Shown here: in pieces, positions 32,959 through 42,025 of the stretch
How positions within the stretch are numbered: the stretch's first letter is position 1
How the letters are laid out: every line of letters starts with the position of its first letter
Assembly (NCBI GenBank): GCA_964435165.1
Contig: CAYSXY010000005.1
Location: 8,466-72,465, forward strand
Direction of reading: 5' to 3'
Length of the DNA: 64,000 nucleotides
Origin: CAYSXY01 sp964435165
GTDB taxonomy: Bacteria > Pseudomonadota > Alphaproteobacteria > Rickettsiales > RI-342
The notes under the pieces: generated by a model
The model's database searches: none
The model's input: the letters and a program-made list of their open reading frames with translations, nothing else
What the model was told of the DNA's origin: nothing
Program-made: the position numbers and the translations under genes

Positions 32959-33054
32959 AATTTTTCATTCAGCAGGATAAATTCTAATTGAACCTGTTGA
33001 TAAGAATTTAAAGATGCTGTTATATCAAATAGTTGGGAGACCATTTCTTTGTTT

Positions 33055-33082
33055 CAACAGCAAGCTTGAGTGGCTGTTTTTT
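33055..33082 (+). terminator. Possible attenuator or terminator upstream of rpsT
   Basis: AACAGC pairs with GCTGTT across an 11-base loop and is followed by TTTT. The stem is short. It lies between the promoter-like site and rpsT. Confidence 0.4.
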
Positions 33083-33206
33083 ATGTGAAGAGCAGTGTTG
33101 ACTGAGTTGGTGGGGTGCGTTATGTTCTCTACCCCTCGCGAGGGCAGGGGCTGCTTTTGGCCTCTAATGTTTTAATAATTATTAGTTATGCAGGTTACAT
33201 CCCATT

Positions 33207-33470
33207 ATGGCACATCATCACTCTGCCAAAAAACGCATTCGCCAAACAGAACGACGCACGGAGGTTAATCGTGCGCGCCGTAGTCGTATTCGTACATTTA
33301 TCAAGCGTGCGGAAAGCGCTATTGCATCCGGTGACAAAAAAGCTGCCGAGCAGGCATTAAAAGAGTTAAGGCCAGAGATTATGCGCGGTGTGACCAAGGG
33401 TGTACTGCATCTCAATACAGCATCTCGAAAGATGAGTCGTTTGTCTGCGCGGCTGAAATCGATCGGTTAA
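33207..33470 (+). CDS. rpsT: 30S ribosomal protein S20
   Basis: This 87-residue basic protein binds 16S rRNA. It shows the typical start MAHHHSAKKRIRQTERR, the central helix and the C-terminal VLHLNTASRKMSRLSARL. It stands upstream of dnaA, as in many Alphaproteobacteria, with one rhodanese gene between them. Confidence 0.97.
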   Translation: MAHHHSAKKRIRQTERRTEVNRARRSRIRTFIKRAESAIASGDKKAAEQALKELRPEIMRGVTKGVLHLNTASRKMSRLSARLKSIG

Positions 33471-33676
33471 GCTCAGACGTCCGGTTCGTCCAGGCGTATT
33501 CATTGTAGTATGACATTATCTGCGTGGCTTTTCGTGGGCTGCGGTCAGTGTCTGTTTGTGTAAATTGATAATGATATTGATGCCGCATCATGCAGTGTAT
33601 TGTGGCGTAGATAGGAGTTTACATCAACAATGATGCCTTTGAGGGCGATGCATATACAGGGGGTGTGGCGTTAACA

Positions 33677-34186
33677 ATGATGGCTAAGGCAAGCGATTCT
33701 TTGATGGTGGATGGGGATGAAAATGAGGTTGTGGCCGATCTCAGGCAGCGTGCTGCGGCGCGTGCTCCAACGTCATATGCCGGTGACCTTCTGGTTGATG
33801 AGGCGTGGTCTCTCTTAAGTCAGGCGCCCGATGCATTACTGGTTGATGTGCGCACTCAGCCGGAATGGATATTTGCCGGTGTGCCTGATTTGCGTGAACT
33901 GGATAAAGAGGTGATTTGCCTTTCCTGGCAGTTTTATCCTGATTTCTCACTTAATATGCAATTTTTAGAACAAATGTCTCAGATCGTACCATCGACTGAG
34001 ACTCCGCTGGCATTTTTATGCCGTACCGGGGGGCGTTCTGCTGCGGCAGCAGAGGCAATGACACAGGCTGGATTCAGCGCATGTTTCAATATTATTGATG
34101 GATTTGATGGGCCTCACGATGACAGGAAACGTCGTGGCGTTCGTGCCGGATGGCGAGCAGAAGGTAAGCCTTGGCGGCAACAGTGA
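33677..34186 (+). CDS. Rhodanese-like domain protein
   Basis: A single rhodanese domain covers about residues 35-155. The strand-forming ALLVDVRTQPEW and the active-site loop CRTGGRSAAAAEAM are present, with Cys as the expected sulfur-carrying residue. The C-terminal INIIDGFDGPHDDRKRRG segment with GWRAEGKPW is typical of alphaproteobacterial single-domain rhodaneses. ATG 33677 or 33680 follows AGGGGGTG; a GTG at 33665 is also possible. Sulfurtransferase activity is inferred; the acceptor is unknown. Confidence 0.87.
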   Translation: MMAKASDSLMVDGDENEVVADLRQRAAARAPTSYAGDLLVDEAWSLLSQAPDALLVDVRTQPEWIFAGVPDLRELDKEVICLSWQFYPDFSLNMQFLEQMSQIVPSTETPLAFLCRTGGRSAAAAEAMTQAGFSACFNIIDGFDGPHDDRKRRGVRAGWRAEGKPWRQQ

Positions 34187-34313
34187 GAAGATTCAGGTAA
34201 CAGGATGGTAATCGATCAAGGGGAGGTAACATTATTGTGCGCATTAGCAGTGTGAAGCGTCATATTAGCGTGAATGGGTTCTGCTCGATGACGGTGAGTA
34301 GAGGAGGGTGGTT

Positions 34314-35813
34314 ATGATTCCTTCCGCCCAGCCATCGTCTTCACCTGCTGTTACGACTGAGTCTGACGCCCGTTGGGAACGTGTGCGCGGATTATTGCGC
34401 AGTGAACTGGGCGAGGCAACTTTCAATAGCTGGTTGAAGCCCTTACAGTTTCTTTCCTTATCCGAAGGCGAAGTGGTAATGAGTGTGCCTACGCGGTTTA
34501 TGCGTGAATGGCTGATGACGCATTTTCATCATGCGCTGGTGCAATGCTGGCAGCGTGAAGACTCCTCGGTCGAATCGGTGAGCGTAACGGTACAATCAGT
34601 CCTGGCGGCGACTGATGATGAGCAGGCGATGGGGGCGGCAGTGCCGACAACATCCCATGCGGATGTCAATGGGGCTCGACAGGCCGCTAACACGCAGACC
34701 TATTCTGAGCCTGTGCAGGCAACGTCGTATGGATCGCGGCCGCATTTGAGTGTGGTGGATGAGGGGCGCAGTGCCGAGGACTATCTGACCTTGCGGCTTG
34801 ACCCGCGTTATAATTTTGACAGTTTCGTCGTCGGTAAGCCGAATGAGCTGGCCTATGCGGCTGCACGGCGCGTGGCAGAATCCGGGCTGGTCTCTCCCGG
34901 CTGTAATCCATTATTTCTCTATGGTGGGGTGGGGCTGGGTAAGACGCATCTGATGCATGCGATTGCCTGGTATATCCGCACCCATCACCCGCAGCGCAAG
35001 GTGATTTATCTCTCGGCAGAAAAATTCATGTATGAATTTGTCAAGGCGCTGCGAGATAAGAATACCATGTCGTTCAAGGAGCAGTTTCGCTCTGTCGATG
35101 TGTTGATGGTCGATGATGTGCAGTTTATCAGCGGCAAAGACAGTACGCAGGAAGAATTCTTTCACACCTTCAACGCGCTGGTCGATCAGAATCGCCAGGT
35201 AGTGATTAGTGGTGACCGCTCACCATCCGATCTGGATGGGATGGAAGAGCGTGTCAAATCACGACTTGGCTGGGGATTGGTGGTCGATATCCATTCGACG
35301 ACCTATGAGCTCCGGCTGGGTATTTTGCAGTCAAAAGTGGAGAGCCTGCAGGCCTGGGTGGATCCGAAGGTGCTGGAGTTTCTGGCGCACAAAATCACCT
35401 CCAATGTGCGTGAGTTGGAAGGGGCGCTTAATCGGGTGGTGGCGCATGCAACGCTGGTGAAACGCCCGGTGACGCTTGACACCGCGCAGGATGTACTGCG
35501 CGATTTGCTGCGTGCGAATGATAAGCGTATTACCATTGAAGATATCCAAAAGAAGGTGGCGGAGCATTTTAACATCCGCATGTCAGATATGCATTCGGCC
35601 CGGCGCTCGCGCGTGGTGGCGCGGCCACGGCAGATCGCTATGTTTTTAGCGAAAAAACTTACCCCCAGCAGTTTGCCGGAAATCGGACGCAAATTTGGTG
35701 GGAAAGACCACACCACCGTCATGCATGCGGTCAAGCGCGTGGAGGAACTGTGCGAGCGCGATCTGGCATTGGCGGAAGATGTGCAGTTGCTGACGCGAAT
35801 GCTTGAGGGGTAA
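34314..35813 (+). CDS. dnaA: Chromosomal replication initiator protein DnaA
   Basis: DnaA opens the replication origin. Domain I (about 15-85) includes GEATFNSWLKPLQFL. A variable linker follows. The AAA+ domain has Walker A GGVGLGKTHL and Walker B LMVDDVQF. The C-terminal DNA-binding domain carries ARPRQIAMFLAKKLT and KDHTTVMHAVKRVEEL. GAGGAGG at 34301-34307 sits six bases before ATG 34314, which I prefer to the GTG at 34308. It is followed by dnaN, recF and gyrB, the classic replication cluster. Confidence 0.97.
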   Translation: MIPSAQPSSSPAVTTESDARWERVRGLLRSELGEATFNSWLKPLQFLSLSEGEVVMSVPTRFMREWLMTHFHHALVQCWQREDSSVESVSVTVQSVLAATDDEQAMGAAVPTTSHADVNGARQAANTQTYSEPVQATSYGSRPHLSVVDEGRSAEDYLTLRLDPRYNFDSFVVGKPNELAYAAARRVAESGLVSPGCNPLFLYGGVGLGKTHLMHAIAWYIRTHHPQRKVIYLSAEKFMYEFVKALRDKNTMSFKEQFRSVDVLMVDDVQFISGKDSTQEEFFHTFNALVDQNRQVVISGDRSPSDLDGMEERVKSRLGWGLVVDIHSTTYELRLGILQSKVESLQAWVDPKVLEFLAHKITSNVRELEGALNRVVAHATLVKRPVTLDTAQDVLRDLLRANDKRITIEDIQKKVAEHFNIRMSDMHSARRSRVVARPRQIAMFLAKKLTPSSLPEIGRKFGGKDHTTVMHAVKRVEELCERDLALAEDVQLLTRMLEG

Positions 35814-35983
35814 CAGCAAAATCTTGATCTAATATCCCGACTGTACTAACAATTTACTAATGATCCTGTTCTGAATAGTATTTGTTCGAACACTCTCAGG
35901 CGGGTTGCGTGTGACGCAGTGAGAAACGCGGTTTGCGTTGCCTGTTCTGACGTGTTCGATTGCAATATGGGGAGTTCTTGCCA

Positions 35984-37144
35984 GTGCTAAACATTCAATC
36001 CATTGATACAACCACTGCCAGCAGTCTGAAGCTGACCATTGACCGTGCAGCGCTGCTCAAATCGCTGGGACATGTGCAGAGCGTGGTTGAGCGACGTAAT
36101 ACTATCCCTATTTTGAGTAATGTGAAAATCAGTGCGGAGGAAAACGCACTCAAATTTACCGCTACTGATATGGATATTGCCGCTGCTGACAGCATAGAGG
36201 CTCAGGTGGAAAGTCTGGGAGAGATTACGGCACCGGCGCATATGCTGCATGATATTATCCGTAAATTACCGGATGGTTCTCAGGTCGAATTAATGGCGGA
36301 AGAAGATGGCTCGCGTCTGACGATTAATGCCGGGCGGGCATCCTTCTCGCTCCCCTGTCTGCCTGTGGATGATTTTCCGGTGATGGAAGAAGGGGATTAC
36401 AGCCACCAGTTTGAACTGGCCTCAGCTGAACTCGCCGAATTGATCGACAATACCCGCTTTGCCGTGTCTACCGAAGAGACGCGCTATTATCTCAATGGGA
36501 TTTACCTGCATGCGGTTGAGGCTGATGGTGCAACCATGTTGCGTGCGGTGGCAACGGATGGGCACCGCCTGGCACGGATGGATATTGCTCTGCCGGAAGG
36601 CGCGGCCGGGATGCCCGGTATTATTGTTCCACGCAAGACGGTTGCTGAGCTCAAAAAGCTTGTTGATGGGACGGATGAGGCAATCAGCATCGCGCTATCG
36701 GAGACCAAGATTCGTTTTGGCGCGGGGTCGGTGATGCTCACTTCGAAGCTGATAGATGGTACGTTCCCGGATTATTCCCGGGTGATACCTGAGCATAATG
36801 ACCGGCTGATGGAAGTAAATGCCAAACAATTTGCCGAGTCGGTAGATCGTGTCTCGACGATTGCCTCTGATAAAACCCGGGCCGTGAAGCTGTCGCTGGA
36901 CAAGGGCGCGTTGACACTGATGGCGGACAGTCAGGACAATGCGGATGCGCAGGAAGTGCTGGAAGTAAGTTACGCAGCTGAGGCGCTGGAGATTGGCTTT
37001 AATGCACGTTATCTCATGGATGTGCTGCAATTAGTTCAAGGTGAGACAGCGCAGTTTGTGCTGGCTGATGGTGCTGCGCCTGCGTTGATTCGTGATACGA
37101 ATAATGTGGGGGCGTTGTTTGTCATTATGCCCATGCGTGTTTAG
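35984..37144 (+). CDS. dnaN: DNA polymerase III beta sliding clamp
   Basis: The beta clamp tethers the polymerase to DNA. The family start LKLTIDRAALLKSLGHVQSVVERRNTIPILSNV is complete, and the C-terminus ends in the conserved FVIMPMRV. The likely start is GTG 35984 (MLNIQSIDTT), nine bases after GGGGAG. This leaves about 13 residues before the usual Met-Lys-Leu start of other clamps. A TTG at 35960 would lengthen it more. Three clamp domains are present over 386 residues. Confidence 0.95.
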   Translation: MLNIQSIDTTTASSLKLTIDRAALLKSLGHVQSVVERRNTIPILSNVKISAEENALKFTATDMDIAAADSIEAQVESLGEITAPAHMLHDIIRKLPDGSQVELMAEEDGSRLTINAGRASFSLPCLPVDDFPVMEEGDYSHQFELASAELAELIDNTRFAVSTEETRYYLNGIYLHAVEADGATMLRAVATDGHRLARMDIALPEGAAGMPGIIVPRKTVAELKKLVDGTDEAISIALSETKIRFGAGSVMLTSKLIDGTFPDYSRVIPEHNDRLMEVNAKQFAESVDRVSTIASDKTRAVKLSLDKGALTLMADSQDNADAQEVLEVSYAAEALEIGFNARYLMDVLQLVQGETAQFVLADGAAPALIRDTNNVGALFVIMPMRV

Positions 37145-37157
37145 TCTAAAAAGTTTC

Positions 37158-37259
37158 TTTTGGCGATCTAGCGCATGAACTCAGCTTTCGCGGGACGCAC
37201 GTAGATTTAGCTACGCTTACGTTTCCACGACTTCGCTCATGCGCTATCTCATCCAAAAT
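37158..37259. repeat. Nested imperfect palindrome of about 100 bp
   Basis: The outer arms are TTTTGGCGATCTAGCGCATG and CATGCGCTATCTCATCCAAAA; the centre is CGTAG-ATTTAG-CTACG. The whole block could fold into one long hairpin. It lies 14 bp past dnaN in a gene-free 334-bp stretch. It may be a mobile palindromic element or act as a bidirectional structure, but no T tract supports a normal terminator. Confidence 0.65.
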
Positions 37260-37478
37260 AACTCTTTTTTGTTTTTCTTTTGGTGGGTTATTGAGCATTG
37301 TCCGCAATTTTTTCCCGCGTGATCAGCTGGTGGTCTGTGTTGAAACAGGTCTTGAATAGTGCCGTGGCGCTCTTCAATAGCGTGATTCGCGGTATAAGAT
37401 CGGCGAATATATGCTTACTCTCTATATTCGCGAATTGCTGAACATAGATTCTCTCATTATTTTAGTTGTCTCTTTTCT

Positions 37479-37985
37479 ATGTCCACTACGATCCGGCAGC
37501 TATCCTCGGATGATCTTGACGCTTATCTCGCCCTGCGGCGTGAGGCAGTGGTGGAGTCACCGCATTCCTTTCTAGAGAGTCTGGAAGATGTCGATGCGCT
37601 GCCGCGGGAAGAACATCTGAGGCGGTTGCAGCATGGGGCAATGTTCGGCGCCTATGACGAGGATACGCTTGTCGGGATGGTTGGTTATGCGGTGCAATCC
37701 GGCTCGCGCGTGGCGCATCGCGGTTATGTGCATGGTATGTATGTCTCCCCGAAGGAGCGAGGTAAAGGGATGGCGTCGCGATTGCTGGCAACATTGATTG
37801 CCCATGCAAAACAGCATGGGTTGGAATGTCTTGATTTATCGGTAGAGTCCGGTTCCGGCGCCGTGATTGCACTCTATGAAAAAATAGGTTTTACTATTTA
37901 CGGTCGTTATCCACATATCATGAAAATGCCTGACGGTTCGTATATTGATGATTTGTATATGTGGATGGATCTGAAATTGTCGTGA
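37479..37985 (+). CDS. GNAT family N-acetyltransferase
   Basis: A 168-residue GNAT enzyme. The acetyl-CoA loop is RGKGMASRLLATLIAHA near residue 95, preceded by the strand GYVHGMYVSPKERGKG and followed by LDLSVESGSGAVIALYEKIGF. It starts within the dnaN-recF interval, which is unusual because these two are normally adjacent. The acceptor molecule is unknown. Confidence 0.9.
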   Translation: MSTTIRQLSSDDLDAYLALRREAVVESPHSFLESLEDVDALPREEHLRRLQHGAMFGAYDEDTLVGMVGYAVQSGSRVAHRGYVHGMYVSPKERGKGMASRLLATLIAHAKQHGLECLDLSVESGSGAVIALYEKIGFTIYGRYPHIMKMPDGSYIDDLYMWMDLKLS

Positions 37986-38421
37986 TGATGGCTTATAGCC
38001 ATTCACATTAATTTTCATACAATCTGAATGGCTATGAGGCCGCGACTGCTGCCCGCGCCATAGTTGGCGCGTAAGCCTTAGTGGGAAAAGCTATAATTAT
38101 AGTCGGCCAACGCATGAGATGGGAAGAATTGGATTATGCTGTTTGATGTTTAAGATTATGCGCTCTTTTTGAAAATGTGATTATTAAACAATGAGCTATA
38201 GAGCATAGCATCAAGCGGTTTGGAGTGGAGTCAATGAAAACTAATTTCGTCATTCCTGCGAAAGCAGGCACCTTCTCTCTCCACGCGTTTATCTGAGAGT
38301 TATGATCCCAGCGTTCGCTGGGATGACATAATGGGTTGAGGCGTTAATTATCGCTGGTCAATAGCGGTTAAGCCCCATAATATTGTAGGCAATATTATGA
38401 TAACCTGCTGTATATGGCGTT
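37986..38421. other. Gene-free region before recF with REP-like composite
   Basis: No gene is supported over these 436 bases. The composite palindrome at 38249-38328 is the main structure. The rest is AT-rich with no clear terminator. Confidence 0.5.
38249..38328. repeat. Composite REP-like element (two palindromes)
   Basis: CATTCCTGCGAAAGCAGGCA and GATCCCAGCGTTCGCTGGGA face each other about 35 bases apart, and the outer ends GTCAT and ATGAC are inverted copies. The pairing of two opposed hairpins recalls BIME units. A single hairpin of the same type lies at 29250. Confidence 0.7.
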
Positions 38422-39567
38422 ATGGCGCTAAGTCTTGCTGTTCATTCTCTTACCTTGCAGGCATTTCGCAATTACGATTGGCTTGAATTGCCGGTCGATG
38501 CGCCTTTTGTGGTGCTGAGCGGGCCGAATGGTGCGGGTAAGACCAATATTTTAGAGGCGCTGTCATTTCTGGCGCCAGGGCGCGGGTTGCGCAGTGCCAG
38601 TCTGCGCGAAATTGATCGTCAGCATGGCGCCACACCATGGGCAATGCGTGCCGTGTTGCGCACCGGCGGCGCAGATGTGCAGATCGGTAGTGGGCGCAAT
38701 CCTGATGCAGCAGTAGACAATCGACTGATTCATATTGATGGAGAGCCGGTCGGGCGGCAGCAAAAGCTGGCTGAGCAATGTGCTGTGCTGTGGCTGACAC
38801 CGCCAATGGAACAGCTATTTAGCGGCCCCGCCAGTGAACGACGCCGTTTTTTTGATCGTGTGGCCTATAGTTTTGCGCCAGATCATGTGACGCATCTCAA
38901 CCACTATGCCAAGGTGATGCGTGAGCGCAACCGTATGCTTAGTGAAGGCGTCCGAGATCCGCACTGGCTTGGCGCAGTGGAGCAACGCATGGCCGAGCAT
39001 GGGGTGGCCATAGCGGCTGCGCGCGTAGAGTGTGCTGAACGCATCAACGGAGCCTTGATGCAAATGGAGGGAGGCTTTCCTCGTGGCTGGGTGGAGATGG
39101 AAGGGGCCTATGAGCATCAACTGCAGGAAGAATCCGCGCTGGCTGTGGAGGAAAAGATGCGCTGGGACTGGGAGCAGGGGCGACAGGAAGATGCGCGCGC
39201 CGGGCGCACATTAAGCGGGCCGCATCGCAGTGATCTCAGTATGATGTATGATGTGAAAAAACAACCGGCTAGACTATGTTCTACTGGTGAACAGAAGGCG
39301 TTGATGCTATCATTCATTCTTGCGGTGGCTCAGGCTCGCAAGGCATGGTTCGGGGCGGCTCCGTTGCTTCTGTTTGACGAAGTGGTGGCGCATCTGGACG
39401 CTTCGCGCAGAGCCGCTCTCTTTGGCCAGTTACAGGCACTTGAGTCTCAAATTTGGATGACAGGTACCGATGCAACGACGTTTGCGCCGTTAGGGTCTGG
39501 TGCGCAAATGGTGTCGGTAGATAATGGTCAATGCCGGATAGGTGAACAAGTAGCGGTAACAGGATGA
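38422..39567 (+). CDS. recF: DNA replication and repair protein RecF
   Basis: An SMC-like ATPase that helps load RecA at gaps. Walker A is GPNGAGKTNILEAL near residue 35. The family motifs LSGPHRSDLSMMY, CSTGEQKALMLSFILA and the Walker B-like LLLFDEVVAHLD are present. The 381 residues are normal. The stop overlaps the gyrB start by ATGA, so the two are co-translated. Confidence 0.96.
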   Translation: MALSLAVHSLTLQAFRNYDWLELPVDAPFVVLSGPNGAGKTNILEALSFLAPGRGLRSASLREIDRQHGATPWAMRAVLRTGGADVQIGSGRNPDAAVDNRLIHIDGEPVGRQQKLAEQCAVLWLTPPMEQLFSGPASERRRFFDRVAYSFAPDHVTHLNHYAKVMRERNRMLSEGVRDPHWLGAVEQRMAEHGVAIAAARVECAERINGALMQMEGGFPRGWVEMEGAYEHQLQEESALAVEEKMRWDWEQGRQEDARAGRTLSGPHRSDLSMMYDVKKQPARLCSTGEQKALMLSFILAVAQARKAWFGAAPLLLFDEVVAHLDASRRAALFGQLQALESQIWMTGTDATTFAPLGSGAQMVSVDNGQCRIGEQVAVTG

Positions 39568-42023
39568 ACACGAACGCAACAGCAACAACATCGGAAGAGA
39601 CGACACAGATGGCAGAGCAACAGGATTACGGCGCGGCGTCGATTAAGGTGTTGAAAGGACTGGAGGCGGTTCGCAAGCGCCCGGGGATGTATATCGGCGA
39701 TACGGATGACGGCACCGGTCTGCACCATATGGTTTATGAGGTGGTGGATAATGCTGTCGATGAAGCACTTGCCGGGCACTGTACGCGTATTGATATTGTG
39801 CTCAACAGTGACGGTTCAGTCACTGTGCGTGATAATGGCCGGGGCATTCCGGTGGGTATGCATAAGGAAGAAGGTATTTCTGCAGCTGAAGTGATCATGA
39901 CGCAGCTCCATGCGGGGGGTAAGTTTGACTCCAACTCTTATAAAGTCTCAGGTGGCCTGCACGGAGTCGGTGTGTCTGTGGTCAATGCGCTGTCGGATTG
40001 GTTGAGGCTGCGCATCTGGCGTGATGGCAGTGAACATGTGGTTGAATTTAACCATGGTGAGACGGTCGAGCCATTAAAAGTGGTGGGCGATGCAGAGGAG
40101 TTGCGTGGCTCCGAGATTACCTTCATGCCATCGGACAGCATTTTTTCAGCCATTGTGTTTGATTTTGGGGTGCTGGAACATCGTTTTCGCGAAATGGCGT
40201 TTTTGAACACCGGCGTGCGCATGGTGTTTCGTGACGAACGTGGGGAAGAAGCCAAAGAGACGGAACTATATTATGAAGGCGGTGTGGTGGCATTTGTCCA
40301 GCATCTGGATCGCACCAAACATGCGTTGATTGAGCCGATTGCCGTGAGCGGCGAGAAAGATGATATTGTTGTCGATGCCGCCCTGCAATGGAATGACAGC
40401 TACCATGAGAATGTGTTGTGTTTTACCAACAATATTCGTCAGCGCGATGGTGGAACCCATTTGATGGCTTTTCGTTCGGCGCTCACACGTGCCGTTAACC
40501 AGTATGCCAATGAAAGTGGTCTGGCGAAAAAGCACAAAATGCAGCTCAGTGGCGACGATGTGCGTGAGGGGATGACCTGCGTGCTGTCGGTGAAAGTGCC
40601 GGATCCGAAATTCTCATCACAGACCAAAGACAAGCTCGTCAGTTCTGAAGTGCGCCCGGTGGTGGAAACGGTGATGTATGACACACTCAGCCGTTGGTTC
40701 GGCGAACACCCGGCGGATGCCAAGAACATTATCGGTAAAGCGTTTGAGGCAGCGGCCGCTCGTGAGGCGGCGCGCAAAGCACGCGAGTTGACGCGGCGCA
40801 AAGGGGCGCTGGATATTTCCAACCTCCCGGGTAAACTGGCAGATTGCCAGGAGCGTGATCCATCCAAATCCGAAATCTTTATTGTCGAGGGTGATTCCGC
40901 CGGTGGTTCCGCCAAGCAGGGGCGGAGCCGCGCCTTTCAGGCCATTTTGCCGCTCAAGGGTAAAATTCTCAATGTTGAGCGGGCGCGGTTTGACAAAATG
41001 CTCAATTCGCAAGAGATCGGCACATTGATTACCGCGCTAGGCACGGGCATTGGCAAGGATGATTTTGATCTTGAAAAGCTGCGCTATCATAAGATTGTGA
41101 TTATGACGGATGCTGATGTTGATGGGGCGCATATCCGCACCTTGCTGCTGACCTTCTTTTATCGCCAGATGCCTGAGATTATTGATGCCGGGTATTTGTA
41201 TATTGCGCAGCCGCCGCTTTATAAGATCCGACGTGGTAACAATGAGCTTTATCTGAAAGATCATCAGGCGCAGGAGCAATATCTGGTGGATCATGTGCTG
41301 GATGAAGCGGTGCTGACGGACAGTCAGGGCACGCAATATGCCGGGGAAGATTTGCGCAGCTTGCTGCTGGATGCCAAGCGCTTTGCCGCGGCGCTGGAGT
41401 TGGTGTCTCGCCGCCTGCCATTGCCAATTGTCGAGCAGGCCGCATTGGCCGGGTTGATGACGCCGCAGAGTTTTGTTGAGATGTCCGATGCGGAGGCCAA
41501 AGGGCAACAGATGCTGAGAAACCTGAACCGATTGGTTCGCATCAAGGATGAACCGGCTGAATGGGAACTACAGGTCGGGTCGTCCTCACTTCGTGTCTTG
41601 CGTACGTTGCGTGGTGTTGAAGAATTGCACCGCCTGGATGCACAGACGGCTAATCTGCCGGAATGCCGGACCTTGCACCAACTGCATGACACGTTAGGTG
41701 CGTTGTTTGCTGAAGGTGCCGTGACATTCCGGCGTAAGGCGACGGAAGTGAACAGTTTAACGCCTTATGAAATGGTGCAACAGGTGATGGAACTGGCGCG
41801 TAAAGGCATGACGATTCAGCGCTTTAAGGGATTGGGTGAGATGAACCCCGATCAATTATGGGAGACAACGCTTGACCCGGAGAACCGCACCTTGATGCAG
41901 GTGACGATTGACGATGCAGCGTCTGCCGATGAGATATTCTCTACCTTGATGGGGGATATTGTCGAGCCGCGCCGCGATTTTATTCAAACCAACGCGCTGA
42001 ATGTAGCGAATCTGGATGTATAA
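39564..42023 (+). CDS. gyrB: DNA gyrase subunit B
   Basis: ATPase subunit of gyrase. The GHKL ATP site is seen in YEVVDNAVDEALAGH, DNGRGIPVG and GLHGVGVSVVNALS. The TOPRIM domain has the EGDSAGGSAKQGR and DADVDGAHIRTLLL metal-binding motifs, and the C-terminus RFKGLGEMNPDQLWETT. At 819 residues it is the long proteobacterial form. Two bases separate its stop from the end of the convergent gene at 42026. Confidence 0.98.
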   Translation: MNTNATATTSEETTQMAEQQDYGAASIKVLKGLEAVRKRPGMYIGDTDDGTGLHHMVYEVVDNAVDEALAGHCTRIDIVLNSDGSVTVRDNGRGIPVGMHKEEGISAAEVIMTQLHAGGKFDSNSYKVSGGLHGVGVSVVNALSDWLRLRIWRDGSEHVVEFNHGETVEPLKVVGDAEELRGSEITFMPSDSIFSAIVFDFGVLEHRFREMAFLNTGVRMVFRDERGEEAKETELYYEGGVVAFVQHLDRTKHALIEPIAVSGEKDDIVVDAALQWNDSYHENVLCFTNNIRQRDGGTHLMAFRSALTRAVNQYANESGLAKKHKMQLSGDDVREGMTCVLSVKVPDPKFSSQTKDKLVSSEVRPVVETVMYDTLSRWFGEHPADAKNIIGKAFEAAAAREAARKARELTRRKGALDISNLPGKLADCQERDPSKSEIFIVEGDSAGGSAKQGRSRAFQAILPLKGKILNVERARFDKMLNSQEIGTLITALGTGIGKDDFDLEKLRYHKIVIMTDADVDGAHIRTLLLTFFYRQMPEIIDAGYLYIAQPPLYKIRRGNNELYLKDHQAQEQYLVDHVLDEAVLTDSQGTQYAGEDLRSLLLDAKRFAAALELVSRRLPLPIVEQAALAGLMTPQSFVEMSDAEAKGQQMLRNLNRLVRIKDEPAEWELQVGSSSLRVLRTLRGVEELHRLDAQTANLPECRTLHQLHDTLGALFAEGAVTFRRKATEVNSLTPYEMVQQVMELARKGMTIQRFKGLGEMNPDQLWETTLDPENRTLMQVTIDDAASADEIFSTLMGDIVEPRRDFIQTNALNVANLDV

Positions 42024-42025
42024 AC

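Larger units (their letters stand above)
32785..33206. other. AT-rich region between mutM and rpsT: candidate oriC or rpsT leader
   Basis: No gene is visible. One exact DnaA box TTATCCACA lies at 32907-32915 and a one-mismatch box (TTATCAACA, inverted) at 32995-33003, within AT-rich sequence containing ACATATAAAAAAATAC. A promoter-like pair TTGACG-16-TAGCGT follows at 32931-32958, and a small terminator-like hairpin at 33055-33082. It starts with GGCTCTGTTGC, the same 11 bases as the left end of the MITE-like element at 61850. Confidence 0.4.

Noticed and set aside
37905..37917. TTATCCACA DnaA box
   Set aside because: It falls inside the coding sequence of the acetyltransferase as an isolated site, so it does not indicate an origin.
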